Below, piece by piece: positions 45,631-55,204 of a stretch of 64,000 nt of DNA. The notes under the pieces are model-generated. The model had not been told where the DNA came from and searched no databases. It saw only the letters and a program-made list of their open reading frames with translations. The DNA comes from an uncultured Winogradskyella sp. (lineage in GTDB: Bacteria; Bacteroidota; Bacteroidia; Flavobacteriales; Flavobacteriaceae). Positions within the stretch are counted from its first letter, which is position 1. Each line of letters opens with the position of its first letter. Where the stretch lies: the NCBI RefSeq assembly GCF_947496485.1, contig NZ_CANMCZ010000006.1, forward strand, positions 142,870-206,869, read 5' to 3'. Made by a program: the position numbers and the translations under genes.

Positions 45631-48600
45631 GTTTTTGAATTTTTTCAACTTGTTTATTTAAACGGTTAGATTTCACTTTTAGTTTATAGACATAGACCCC
45701 TTTTCCAATTTTATCACCAAAATCGTCTCTTCCATCCCAAATTATGTCTTTAGATAAAGAGCTTACAGCTTTGCTTCCTCCTGTGGTTTGTCCGTTTAAT
45801 GTTCTTACCAACTTACCAGAAACAGTGAATATTTGTACTGAAACGTCTAAAGGCTCCACACTATTGTGATTAAACCAAAACTCTGTATAACTCACAAAAG
45901 GATTAGGATAGTTTAAAACATTATTTATAACTAATTCTTCATCTTTATCAAAAACCATAAACTGAATTTCTGCTGTTGAAGAATTATTATAAACATCCCA
46001 AGCTTTTAAAGTTAAGGTATGTAAGCCTGGTTCTAAATCTCTAAATGGATAAGTGACTACTCCATTAGTATAATCATCTATATTGGCCTGATAATAATCA
46101 TTTAATACAATTGGGTTCGTTTCGTCTCCATCAATTATAGCTGTAATATCATGACCTATACCACTAGATGTATTTATTCCATTATCGTCTTGTAATTTTG
46201 CCAATAAATTAGGAGATTCATTAGTAATACCGCCAGACACGAAATTCTCATCATTCATAAACAAATTGATGACTGGTCCTGTGTTGTCCTCAGGTGCATT
46301 TTCATTAATACCTCCAATTTTAATATCGAAATTAGCTCCAGCTTGATCAGAAAGTGGATTATCTGTTTGGGCATAAAAACTCACTTTACCATTACCGACA
46401 GGAATACCAATATCCTTAGGTACAATAAAATCAAATTCAAACTGTCCATTAACTATACTTGCCTGACCTTTAAAAATTACTTCCCCTAATGTTGTAAAAT
46501 CCAAGATAATTAAATCCCCGTTTGAATCTGTTACACCATCATTACCTAGAGTTTGACGCTCAATCTCTTTATCAAAAACTGTAGCTGTTAATGTACCATT
46601 ATAATCAGACAATAAACTTCCATTTGCATCCACAACTTCACCTGCCAATTTTGTATAACTTAAAGCCTTTAGAGTGTCGATAGGTTGTGTTATTTCAACA
46701 TCGTTTACCTTAGTTAGTCTAACATTTGGTTTTGCGAAAGCTAATTTCATTGCAGGATCTCCAATGAAAAATACTAATCGTTTTTGTGTGAGGCCAGATA
46801 TACTATTGTCCGTTTTGGTAAGACGCAAGGCTTCTGCAGCAGAGGAATAATCATTAGCTTGAAAAGCAAATAAATAATCGTCTAATTCCTTATTAATAGA
46901 TTCTCCTACTGTAACAAAAATTTGTCTTGTTGTTGTTATTAATCCAATTGCACCACCATTTATGTTCCAAAAAGTAAACTCGCCTGCAGTATCTCTATTT
47001 GGATCATCAAATTTTGTGTATTCACAAGTTACGGTAACAAACAAATTAAATTTACATACGTTGTTAACTTCTTGTGCCTCGAACTTATCAAAAATTCGTT
47101 CTTTAGCAATACCATCTTCACCTCCGTGACCAAAATAGTTAACTACTAATGCACCTACTTCAATAGCATCCTTTATAGCTTTATTTACCTTAGGATATCT
47201 ATTACCAGCGGCAGATGACTCTTGTTCAAACGCGTCTGAGTGTATTTTAACTACATTCAGAAATGGTTTTTCTGCATTTAAGGTCGTACCAAGACCATCT
47301 GTGGTTTCTTGTAATGTTTTCTCCCAATCCACATCGACATCATCGGAAATAAGAAGTATGTTATTTCTCCAACTTCCATAGGCTTCTTTTTGATAATAAG
47401 CATCAATTTTATCTACCATTTGCTTGGCACGTTGTGCATCTTCAGCCAATATCCTACCTACAGCAACATCCATTCTATCGGCATTACTCATTGTACCTTC
47501 ATTATCATCAAGCATGGCATAAAAATCATCCGAAACAAATGAATTCGTTAAAGCAAAACTGCTTATAGTGTACCAAGAAGGCACTAGATTAGTATTATTA
47601 GGTATTCTATTTTTATAATCATAAGAGCCCTCTCCGAACAAGCATAAATACTTTAACCTTTTACTCGGTGTGCTTGCATTATCATACACATATTTTACAA
47701 AATTTCTTAAAGCGGCTATATCTTGACTACCTGTACTAAACTCATTATATATGGATTGCAAATCAACTACTTTTACATTAAGGTTATACTGATTTCTGTT
47801 GATCTGCGCTAAACGCTCTGCTTGCGATAAAAATTGGTTTGGAGATAAAATGATATAATCGACATCTTCGAATTCGCCTTGCGCGTTATTAAAAATAGTT
47901 CCTTTTAAATTTTGATTTACAACTATTGACTTTGAATCTTTTATAGGTTGAAAAAAGTTAGAATTAGAAAATGCCAGATATTGTCGCGCTTCGCCAGACT
48001 GAACTTTAAAAGACATCGTATTCTGGTCATCTGAATTTATGATATTAGAGATATTAAAGCGATCTGTAATGTCCCATATTTCTTCTACCGCAGAGCTATT
48101 AGACAGAACGTATTCTGCAATTCCGGGTGTAGTATTAACATCCCTATTTTTAAAGACTAACTGATCTCCATCATAAGTAAGATCTCTTGTTGCTTCAATA
48201 TTTATATAATCTAAATAGGCATTCCCAGAAGGATTTCCATTATTGTTATAATCTAGTGTTATTGTAATATCATCAGAAGATATGTTTAGCGAATTGCTAA
48301 ATGTAGCTCCACTTGCTAAAACAGATCCAGAGACTATAGGATTTAAGTTTAAGTTTGAAACTGCATTACCATTTATAGTAATTGACATATTGGTTGATAC
48401 TTCAGAGACAGCACCAACTGCAATTTTAAAACTTACAGGTTCGCTATTCACTAAATTTGGAAATTGAAATTCATACTCACGTTGATTTTCGATATCAAAA
48501 TCATCTCCAAACCATTTACGCCCCAATTTCGCTAAGTTATACTCATCAACTTCATAAAACTGATAATCTTGAAACGTATTAATCTGTATATCAGCAACTG

Positions 48601-49474
48601 CATCAATAGTAGGCATAGTCAGAATACGTTTTCCATTTCCAGAACTTATATTTACATAATAATAGGTTTTATCAGCGTATAGATTTATGTTAGTATCACT
48701 CTCTTGATTATAAGTTGTAGGACCTTCGCCATAAAAAAGTATATAATCGTTATTATCGAAACTACCATCTTCTTCACCAACAAACTTTACAGCATTTTCA
48801 ACAACATCAAAAGGGTAATTTTCTGAATTTGATAATGGTAACATCCTTCCACCATTACCATAAATCTTTATAGTTCTTGGATCAACAGAATTTGTATTAA
48901 CTCCTAAACTACTTAAAAAGTTTTTTGTTAATTGAAACACACCAGTCTTATCAATATAAAATCGATACCATTGTCCTGTACTTAAAACCGAATTCGTAAT
49001 TTCAGTTAGACCCTTTGCTCTACTTTCATAGTTATTGGAACGCTTATTATATATAATTGAGAAAGCAGTAATTTTTTTATACAATCCTTTATCCTTAATA
49101 ATAGGACTCAATTCAAAATAATACGAACGCTTTCCTCTAGCATTAGTATTATATAACTTGTACTTAGGAGAAGTTGGTATGAGTTGTGTATTTAAATTTT
49201 TTAATTCGGATTCGGATATATCTTCATAAGCTACATTAGATATGCTTACTGAACTTTCGTCTATAATACTTCCGTCACTATCCCATTGTGCAAAAAAGGT
49301 TAAACCATCTTTATTATTATAATTAAGGTGTTTAACATCAAAAGCAGGAACTTCAATTTTGCCATAATCAGTTTCTAATGTTTTTACACCAGCCCAGTTA
49401 ATATTAAACTGTTTTTGCTGAGCAAAACATATTATAGAGAAAAAAAGAAAGAATATTGAATAGCAATTTTTCAT
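45617..49474 (-). CDS. porU: Type IX secretion system sortase PorU (C25 family)
   Basis: 1285 residues. Signal peptide (to CFAQ), N-terminal prodomain-like beta region, then a gingipain/C25 peptidase fold (about 540-930) with catalytic His783 in VNYFGHGGEDG and Cys817 in FVTVTCEYTKF; followed by an Ig-like region and a PorU-type C-terminal domain with VLNYPNPFVSYTEFWF. PorU cleaves the sorting domains of T9SS cargo and attaches the mature protein to a lipid anchor. Its cargo here includes the proteins encoded at 16891, 18736 and 31920. Divergent from gldJ. Confidence 0.96.
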   Translation of the reverse strand: MKNCYSIFFLFFSIICFAQQKQFNINWAGVKTLETDYGKIEVPAFDVKHLNYNNKDGLTFFAQWDSDGSIIDESSVSISNVAYEDISESELKNLNTQLIPTSPKYKLYNTNARGKRSYYFELSPIIKDKGLYKKITAFSIIYNKRSNNYESRAKGLTEITNSVLSTGQWYRFYIDKTGVFQLTKNFLSSLGVNTNSVDPRTIKIYGNGGRMLPLSNSENYPFDVVENAVKFVGEEDGSFDNNDYILFYGEGPTTYNQESDTNINLYADKTYYYVNISSGNGKRILTMPTIDAVADIQINTFQDYQFYEVDEYNLAKLGRKWFGDDFDIENQREYEFQFPNLVNSEPVSFKIAVGAVSEVSTNMSITINGNAVSNLNLNPIVSGSVLASGATFSNSLNISSDDITITLDYNNNGNPSGNAYLDYINIEATRDLTYDGDQLVFKNRDVNTTPGIAEYVLSNSSAVEEIWDITDRFNISNIINSDDQNTMSFKVQSGEARQYLAFSNSNFFQPIKDSKSIVVNQNLKGTIFNNAQGEFEDVDYIILSPNQFLSQAERLAQINRNQYNLNVKVVDLQSIYNEFSTGSQDIAALRNFVKYVYDNASTPSKRLKYLCLFGEGSYDYKNRIPNNTNLVPSWYTISSFALTNSFVSDDFYAMLDDNEGTMSNADRMDVAVGRILAEDAQRAKQMVDKIDAYYQKEAYGSWRNNILLISDDVDVDWEKTLQETTDGLGTTLNAEKPFLNVVKIHSDAFEQESSAAGNRYPKVNKAIKDAIEVGALVVNYFGHGGEDGIAKERIFDKFEAQEVNNVCKFNLFVTVTCEYTKFDDPNRDTAGEFTFWNINGGAIGLITTTRQIFVTVGESINKELDDYLFAFQANDYSSAAEALRLTKTDNSISGLTQKRLVFFIGDPAMKLAFAKPNVRLTKVNDVEITQPIDTLKALSYTKLAGEVVDANGSLLSDYNGTLTATVFDKEIERQTLGNDGVTDSNGDLIILDFTTLGEVIFKGQASIVNGQFEFDFIVPKDIGIPVGNGKVSFYAQTDNPLSDQAGANFDIKIGGINENAPEDNTGPVINLFMNDENFVSGGITNESPNLLAKLQDDNGINTSSGIGHDITAIIDGDETNPIVLNDYYQANIDDYTNGVVTYPFRDLEPGLHTLTLKAWDVYNNSSTAEIQFMVFDKDEELVINNVLNYPNPFVSYTEFWFNHNSVEPLDVSVQIFTVSGKLVRTLNGQTTGGSKAVSSLSKDIIWDGRDDFGDKIGKGVYVYKLKVKSNRLNKQVEKIQKLVIL

Positions 49475-49599
49475 TTATCCATTTTGGTTTCTTAGCCTTA
49501 AAAAATTACATAATTGCATCTCTAACCAGACAATTATATAAATTTACAGTAAAATAACGCCCTTAAAAGCGTGTTATTATGACTTCGCAATTTTAATTT

Positions 49600-49607
49600 C
49601 AAAAATA
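49600..49607 (-). promoter_or_regulatory. -7 box of a porU promoter
   Basis: Minus-strand TATTTTTG, preceded by TTG at a short 16-bp spacing. It would give a porU leader of about 120 nt. Confidence 0.35.
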
Positions 49608-49736
49608 CAACAATAATTCATTTCAATGCTCGTTATTAAAGAGCAAAATACATCCATAAATTGGCCAAAAATCCGATGTTATGTTCAAAAAAAAGGATGA
49701 AATGCACTTTTTTTTGCAATTTGACCCAAAAAAAAG

Positions 49737-49765
49737 TTGTCAGTTTACCTTTAATTGTTATATTG
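49737..49765 (+). promoter_or_regulatory. Promoter of gldJ
   Basis: TTG, 19 bp, then TATATTG: an imperfect -7 box with the right spacing, 33 bp before the ATG. Confidence 0.45.
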
Positions 49766-49798
49766 CGACTCTAAAATTTAACGAGCTTACTTAAACGT

Positions 49799-51481
49799 AT
49801 GGATATGAAAAATGTCTCAAACCTAAAATTATTAATAGTAATAACGCTTTGTGCAACTATAGTTAGTTGTAAGCGTTCTTCTAATTCTGGCAACGTAGAT
49901 AGTGCCACAGGATGGAAAATCAACGACAAAAAAGGTGGTTTTCAGTACAACACCCAATTTAAAGAACAAGAAACTCCTCCGGGAACCGCATTTATTGAAG
50001 GCGGAACGTTCACAATGGGTAAAGTACAAGATGATCCAATGCATGACTGGAATAATACTCCAAATCAACAGCATGTACAATCCTTTTATATGGATGAAAA
50101 CGAAGTAACTAACTTGAATTATCTAATTTATTTAGATTATTTAAAAAATGTCTATCCACCAGATGATCCAAATTATACCTTAATATATAAAGGAGCATTA
50201 CCAGATACTTTGGTATGGAGAAATAGACTTGGTTACAATGAAATGATGACTGAAAATTATTTACGTCATCCTGGTTATGCCAATTACCCTGTAGTGGGTG
50301 TAAGTTGGATACAGGCTGTAGAATATGCGAACTGGAGAACAGACCGTGTAGCAGAAATGGCTTTACAAGAAGCTGGCTATATAAAAAGAGATGCGCAATA
50401 TACAGATGTGAATGCAGAAAGTACATTTAGTACAGATACTTATATTGCTGCTCCATCTCAAACTTACGGAGGAAACGAAGAAGTATTGACTGGTGGAAAA
50501 CGTAAACAACAAACTGATGCTGATGGTAATCCTATTAATGTATATGCCAACAGAGAAACAGGGTTAATTCCTGTAAAATACAGACTACCAACCGAAGCTG
50601 AGTGGGAATATGCTGCTCTTGGAATGAGTGAATTACGAAGCTATAACGTATATAGAGGACGTAAAAAATATCCTTGGGATGGTCAGTATACAAGATCTGG
50701 TAAACGTGTTAATCGTGGAGATCAGATGGCAAACTTTAAACAAGGAAAAGGTGATTACGGTGGAATCGCAGGATGGTCTGATGATGGTGCTGATATTACT
50801 GCAGAAGTTAAATCTTACGAACCAAATGACTATGGATTATATGATATGGCTGGTAATGTTGCAGAATGGGTAGCTGATGTTTATAGACCAATCGTAGATG
50901 ATGAGTTTAATGATTTTAACTACTACAGAGGTAATGTATACACTAAAAATGCGATTAATGACGATGGTAGTGTAAAAATCGTTACTGTAGACGAAATTGT
51001 ATATGATACATTAAGTAACGGTAAAATCGTAGCTAGAGATTTACCAGGTGAAATTGCTAGAATCGCTATTGATGAAGATGAAACTTATTTAAGAACTAAC
51101 TTCAGCAAAAGTGATAATAGAAACTTTAGGGATGGTGATAAGCGCTCTTCACGCTATTATAGAGAAAGCTTTGATGAAGTTGAAGATGCTACTAAAGATA
51201 ATACAGGTAAAATGTATAACTCGCCTAAGCATCGTGTAGAAGTAGATTCTACTGATGGTAAAATGATAAGAGAATACGATAAGTCTAACAGCAGAACTTC
51301 ATTAATTAATGATGATGTTAGAGTTTACAAAGGTGGTTCTTGGAGAGATAGAGCTTACTGGATTGACCCTGCTCAGCGTCGTTATTTCCCGCAAGATATG
51401 GCAACAGATTACATCGGCTTTAGATGTGCTGTATCTAGAGTAGGTTCTAAAACTGAAAAAGGTGGTAAAAAACGTAATTAA
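49799..51481 (+). CDS. gldJ: Gliding motility lipoprotein GldJ
   Basis: 560 residues. Lipobox IVSC (Cys24), then a formylglycine-generating-enzyme/SUMF1-like domain: FIEGGTFTMGKVQDDPMHDWNNTP at the start, RLPTEAEWEYAALG, YDMAGNVAEWVADVY and RGGSWRD-type (YKGGSWRDRAYW) and FRCAVSRV at the end. The family lost the FGE catalytic cysteines; GldJ is structural and in Flavobacterium johnsoniae is required for gliding and for stability of the T9SS core GldK. The long insertion with charged repeats (about 360-460) is typical. Divergent from porU, upstream of murF, the arrangement known from Flavobacterium. Confidence 0.95.
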   Translation: MDMKNVSNLKLLIVITLCATIVSCKRSSNSGNVDSATGWKINDKKGGFQYNTQFKEQETPPGTAFIEGGTFTMGKVQDDPMHDWNNTPNQQHVQSFYMDENEVTNLNYLIYLDYLKNVYPPDDPNYTLIYKGALPDTLVWRNRLGYNEMMTENYLRHPGYANYPVVGVSWIQAVEYANWRTDRVAEMALQEAGYIKRDAQYTDVNAESTFSTDTYIAAPSQTYGGNEEVLTGGKRKQQTDADGNPINVYANRETGLIPVKYRLPTEAEWEYAALGMSELRSYNVYRGRKKYPWDGQYTRSGKRVNRGDQMANFKQGKGDYGGIAGWSDDGADITAEVKSYEPNDYGLYDMAGNVAEWVADVYRPIVDDEFNDFNYYRGNVYTKNAINDDGSVKIVTVDEIVYDTLSNGKIVARDLPGEIARIAIDEDETYLRTNFSKSDNRNFRDGDKRSSRYYRESFDEVEDATKDNTGKMYNSPKHRVEVDSTDGKMIREYDKSNSRTSLINDDVRVYKGGSWRDRAYWIDPAQRRYFPQDMATDYIGFRCAVSRVGSKTEKGGKKRN

Positions 51482-51500
51482 TAAACGTTAAATAATATTT

Positions 51501-51536
51501 AAAAAAGTCCTGATAAATTTATCAGGACTTTTTTAT
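51501..51536 (+). terminator. Strong terminator between gldJ and murF
   Basis: Perfect inverted repeat AAGTCCTGAT / ATCAGGACTT with AAAT/TT-rich loop and flanking A- and T-runs; the T-run ends about 10 bp before the murF ATG. Confidence 0.9.
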
Positions 51537-51546
51537 TTTTAAGCCT

Positions 51547-52827
51547 ATGGAAATAGATGTGCTTTATCAAAAATTTAAAATGTGTTCTGGTGTGTCAACC
51601 GATACCAGAAAACTCTCAAAGGATTGTATATACTTTGCATTAAAAGGCGATAATTTTGATGGTAATGAATTTGTACAGAAAGCTTTTGAAAGTGGAGCGA
51701 AATATTGTGTTGTCGATTCTAAAAACGCTGTCATTAATGAAAACTGTGTTTTAGTTGATGATGTTTTATCTAGTTTACAACAACTAGCCACTTACCATAG
51801 AAGTGAAATTGGCATACCTATAATTTCATTAACAGGAAGTAATGGTAAAACAACTACCAAGGAACTTATTAATACTGTTTTGTCCTCTACATATAAAGTA
51901 AGAGCAACAAAAGGTAACCTAAATAATCATATTGGTGTTCCGTTAACCTTGTTAAGCTTTACGAAAAGTTTAGATTTCGGTATTGTTGAAATGGGTGCAA
52001 ATCACAAAAAAGAGATAGCTTTTTTGAGTCAAATTGCACAACCAGACTATGGCTTAATTACCAATTTCGGAAAAGCACATTTAGAAGGTTTTGGAAGTGT
52101 AGAAGGTGTCATAAAAGGAAAATCTGAATTATACGATTACTTAAAAGCAAATGACAAAACTGCCTTTATAAACACTGATGATAAAAAGCAGATTAAACAA
52201 ATCGGCGACTATGCAAACACGATTTCTTTTGGTGCAGACATAAATAATGATTGCGTTATAACTTTTAAAAGTGCAAATCCTTATGTAAAACTCAACTATG
52301 ATAATATCGAAATTAACAGCCAACTTATTGGTGATTATAACTATGGTAATATAGCCGTAGCTGTAGCCATTGGTAAACATTTTAATGTTACAACTGAAGA
52401 CATAAAAAAAGCTATTGAAAGCTATCAACCAGACAATAATAGATCTGAGATTATTAGAAAAGGTACAACTAGAATTATCTTAGATGCTTATAATGCGAAC
52501 CCAACGAGCATGATAGCTGCACTTAAGAATTTAAAGCAATTAGATGCTAAAAATAAATACTTGTTTCTTGGTGATATGTTTGAATTAGGTAATGAAGCTG
52601 AAGCTGAACATCAAAGCATTACCAATTTTGCTGAAGATAATTTTGATGAGAATATATATATAATCGGAGAAAACTTCTATAAAACAAAATCAAAAGAAAC
52701 AACTAAGGTGTTTAACAGTTTTGAAGATTTAAAACCTATTCTCAATAGCCTAAACCTTTCTGATTCTACTATATTAATTAAAGGTTCTAGAGGTATGGCT
52801 TTGGAACGAATCTTAGATTTAATCTAA
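51547..52827 (+). CDS. murF: UDP-N-acetylmuramoyl-tripeptide--D-alanyl-D-alanine ligase
   Basis: 426 residues, three Mur ligase domains. P-loop ITGSNGKTT-type (SLTGSNGKTTTKELI) in the central domain, LNNHIGVPLTLL, NYGNIAVAVAIG and the C-terminal DAYNANPTSM with GDMFELG. It adds D-Ala-D-Ala to UDP-MurNAc-tripeptide in peptidoglycan synthesis. Its ATG follows a strong terminator by about 10 bp; no promoter fits in that space, so expression must rely on read-through or a promoter inside gldJ. Confidence 0.97.
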   Translation: MEIDVLYQKFKMCSGVSTDTRKLSKDCIYFALKGDNFDGNEFVQKAFESGAKYCVVDSKNAVINENCVLVDDVLSSLQQLATYHRSEIGIPIISLTGSNGKTTTKELINTVLSSTYKVRATKGNLNNHIGVPLTLLSFTKSLDFGIVEMGANHKKEIAFLSQIAQPDYGLITNFGKAHLEGFGSVEGVIKGKSELYDYLKANDKTAFINTDDKKQIKQIGDYANTISFGADINNDCVITFKSANPYVKLNYDNIEINSQLIGDYNYGNIAVAVAIGKHFNVTTEDIKKAIESYQPDNNRSEIIRKGTTRIILDAYNANPTSMIAALKNLKQLDAKNKYLFLGDMFELGNEAEAEHQSITNFAEDNFDENIYIIGENFYKTKSKETTKVFNSFEDLKPILNSLNLSDSTILIKGSRGMALERILDLI

Positions 52828-52835
52828 AACTTTTG

Positions 52836-52910
52836 TGGGTCATACTGGATTCGAACCAGTGACTTCTACCCTGTCAAGGTAACACTCTAAACCAACTGAG
52901 TTAATGACCC
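52836..52910 (-). tRNA. tRNA-Val (GAC)
   Basis: 75 nt on the minus strand. Acceptor GGGTCAT/ATGACCC, discriminator A, T-arm with GGTTCGAATCC, anticodon stem TTACC/GGTAG enclosing loop TTGACAG with anticodon GAC. CCA is not encoded. GAC reads GUC and GUU, hence valine and not aspartate. Confidence 0.95.
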
Positions 52911-52924
52911 TATTTATTATAACC

Positions 52925-52952
52925 AAAAAAGTCCACATTTCTGTGAACTTTT
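52925..52952 (-). terminator. Terminator between the two tRNA-Val genes
   Basis: Minus strand: stem AAAAGTTCACA / TGTGGACTTTT (one G-U pair) with a GAAA tetraloop and a further T-run. It sits 3' of tRNA-Val(TAC) and 5' of tRNA-Val(GAC). Confidence 0.7.
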
Positions 52953-52953
52953 G

Positions 52954-53028
52954 TGGGCGCGAAGGGATTCGAACCCCTGACCCCTTGGGTGTAAACCAAG
53001 TGCTCTGAACCAACTGAGCTACGCGCCC
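52954..53028 (-). tRNA. tRNA-Val (TAC)
   Basis: 75 nt on the minus strand. Acceptor GGGCGCG/CGCGCCC, discriminator A, anticodon stem CTTGG/CCAAG with loop TTTACAC (anticodon TAC), T-loop GGTTCGAATCC. CCA not encoded. Confidence 0.97.
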
Positions 53029-53090
53029 TCTAAATTGGACTGCAAATATAGATTAGTTTTTAAAATCTCAAAAGGTTTTTGATAAAAAAA

Positions 53091-54308
53091 TCAAATAATT
53101 TCTGCTACTACAAAAGTACTTCCTCCTATATAAATTAAATCATCTTTTTCAGCGTTTAATTTTGCATTATATAAGGCATCATTTACGCTTCTATAAGATT
53201 TGCCGAATAAACCGACATTTGCAAATACTTCCCTCAATTTAATCGCATCAAGACCACGTTGTACATCTGGTTTACAAAAATAATATTTAGCTTTTTTAGG
53301 AAGTAATGGTATAATGGAATCCAAATTCTTATCGTTAACTACACCAAATACAATATGTAGTTTATCAAACTTTTCAGATTGCAATTGTTGCATCACATAA
53401 GTTAGTCCTTCTCTATTGTGTGCGGTATCACATATAATTTTTGGCTGCTTTTGCAAAACTTGCCAACGACCTTGTAAACCTGTGTTTTTCACAACGTTTA
53501 GCAGTCCTTTTTTCAACTGAGTTTCAGAAATTATAAATCTAGAATCTCTTAAAACTTCAACAGACTGTAACACAGTTTTTATATTATGAATCTGATACAA
53601 TCCCTTGAGGTCACTTTCTAAAGTGTGTTTTATTAATTGATCTGCAAAATATATTTCTGAATTGCTATCTGCTGCCTTAGCTTTAAAAATAGCTTTGGTT
53701 TCTGTCTGTGTTTCTCCTATAACTACTGGTATACTTTGCTTTATAATTCCTGCTTTTTCAAAAGCAATTTCTTCAAGTGTATTACCTAACATCTGCATAT
53801 GGTCATAACCAATGTTTGTAATCACAGATAATTCTGGCATAATAATATTTGTAGAATCTAGTCTTCCACCTAATCCTACCTCAATGACTGCAATATCAAC
53901 CTTTTGTTTAGCAAAATAATCGAATGCCATTCCAACGGTCATTTCAAAAAAGGATAAACTATTCGAATCTAAAAAAGCTTTATTTCGTTTTATAAATCCT
54001 ATAACAAATTGCTTACTAACAACTTTTCCGTTTATTCTAATGCGTTCTCTAAAATCCTTTAAGTGTGGTGAGGTATATAGTCCGACTTTATAACCAGCTT
54101 CTTGCAGAATCGATGCCAACATATGGCTTGTAGAACCTTTACCATTTGTACCACCAACATGAATAGATTTGAACTGCTTATGAGGTTCTCCTAATTGCTC
54201 TGATAATTTTAGTGTATTAGATGAATCCTTTTTAAAGGCTGAGTTGCCTTTATTCTGATACATGGGTAATTGTTGGAACATCCAACTTACAGTATCTTGG
54301 TAATTCAT
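53091..54308 (-). CDS. folC: Bifunctional folylpolyglutamate/dihydrofolate synthase
   Basis: 405 residues. N-terminal P-loop VGGTNGKGSTSHMLASIL, IEVGLGGRLDSTNI, ITNIGYDHMQMLG, EKAGIIK and the C-terminal DTAHNREGL. Adds glutamate to dihydropteroate and folates in the cytoplasm. Starts 3 bp after the tonB-like stop, so it is the last gene of the exbB-exbD-tonB-folC operon. Confidence 0.96.
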   Translation of the reverse strand: MNYQDTVSWMFQQLPMYQNKGNSAFKKDSSNTLKLSEQLGEPHKQFKSIHVGGTNGKGSTSHMLASILQEAGYKVGLYTSPHLKDFRERIRINGKVVSKQFVIGFIKRNKAFLDSNSLSFFEMTVGMAFDYFAKQKVDIAVIEVGLGGRLDSTNIIMPELSVITNIGYDHMQMLGNTLEEIAFEKAGIIKQSIPVVIGETQTETKAIFKAKAADSNSEIYFADQLIKHTLESDLKGLYQIHNIKTVLQSVEVLRDSRFIISETQLKKGLLNVVKNTGLQGRWQVLQKQPKIICDTAHNREGLTYVMQQLQSEKFDKLHIVFGVVNDKNLDSIIPLLPKKAKYYFCKPDVQRGLDAIKLREVFANVGLFGKSYRSVNDALYNAKLNAEKDDLIYIGGSTFVVAEII

Positions 54309-54311
54309 TGT

Positions 54312-55160
54312 TTATTGACCTACATCAAAGTTAATACTAACAAAGCCTATTTGTCTAGTTGGTGCATCATTATCTGCTGGCCACTTATGTGATAAGGCAA
54401 TCTTTTTCGCAGGTTCTAATAAACATGGATGTGTGTTTGTAGTACCTCTAATTCCTGGCTCTGCACTTACAACTTTTCCAGCTCTATTAACTTCAATTTT
54501 TACAACAACCAAGCCGTATTCATTACAGTCTTGTTTGTATATCCTTTTTGTTGGTCTCCCTCTTCCACCAAGTCCATATCCAATTCCACCCTTTCCTGGC
54601 CCTGAACCACCAAAATAGCTTGGTGCGTATGGATCTCCATCTAACTGACCTTTGTTTCCTCCTTTATCATCTGGTCCTTCTCCACCATCAGTATTACCAT
54701 CAGAATTAGCTACACCATCAATAAGATCTTGAAGTTTCTTCTTTTTCTCAGCTTCCTCTCTACGTTTTCTTTCTTCTGCTTCACGTTTTTGACGTTCTGC
54801 ACGCTCAGCCTCAGCTTTTGCTTTTGCCTCAGCTTCTTTTTGCTTTTTTATTGCAATTGATTCTGCTGACTCTTGAGTAATAACTTCTTCAGCTTTTGAT
54901 GTAGATTCCGTTGGTTCTACTTTTGTTTCCTGTGGTTGAGATTCCTCTGCGACCTCTTCTTCAACTGCCTTCCTAGGCTCACTTAAAGGTTTGTTTCCAC
55001 TTCCAAAATCTGTTGTTCCGAAATTAACAGCAATACCATATTCTTCTGGTGGATCTAAATATTGAGGCCCAACAAAAAATAACAACAAGAATAGAAGCAG
55101 AGCAATTAAGCCTGTGATTCTCGCAGAATTACGTTGATGTTTGGTCCCTAAATATTTCAC
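54312..55160 (-). CDS. TonB-family energy transducer (GTG start)
   Basis: 282 residues. One N-terminal transmembrane helix (about 16-34, GLIALLLFLLLFFVGPQYL), a Glu/Lys/Ala-rich coiled region (about 95-145, EAEAKAKAEAERAERQKREA), a Gly-rich linker (about 150-205) and a TonB-like C-terminal domain (about 205-280; NRAGKVVSAEPGIRGT). With ExbB and ExbD encoded upstream, it transmits proton-motive force to outer-membrane receptors such as those at 961 and 38498. The GTG start follows from the absence of a nearby ATG. Confidence 0.9.
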   Translation of the reverse strand: MKYLGTKHQRNSARITGLIALLLFLLLFFVGPQYLDPPEEYGIAVNFGTTDFGSGNKPLSEPRKAVEEEVAEESQPQETKVEPTESTSKAEEVITQESAESIAIKKQKEAEAKAKAEAERAERQKREAEERKRREEAEKKKKLQDLIDGVANSDGNTDGGEGPDDKGGNKGQLDGDPYAPSYFGGSGPGKGGIGYGLGGRGRPTKRIYKQDCNEYGLVVVKIEVNRAGKVVSAEPGIRGTTNTHPCLLEPAKKIALSHKWPADNDAPTRQIGFVSINFDVGQ

Positions 55161-55204
55161 TGTTTTATATACTTTGATTAGTATAGTTTCAAAAATGATG
55201 CCGT

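Larger units (their letters stand above)
49475..49798. other. Divergent promoter region between porU and gldJ, non-coding
   Basis: 324 bp, very AT-rich, with no credible open frame or RNA gene. It carries a porU-directed -7 box, a gldJ-directed promoter and a short GCTC/GAGC inverted repeat near 49628-49644. The A- and T-runs (around 49690-49735) may add curvature. Confidence 0.6.

Noticed and set aside
49475..49798. Small RNA gene in the long porU-gldJ gap
   Set aside because: No structure beyond a 4-bp inverted repeat and no terminator; explained by divergent promoters.
52836..52910. tRNA-Asp
   Set aside because: The trinucleotide GTC occurs on the plus strand only; in the correct minus-strand loop TTGACAG the anticodon is GAC, which is valine.
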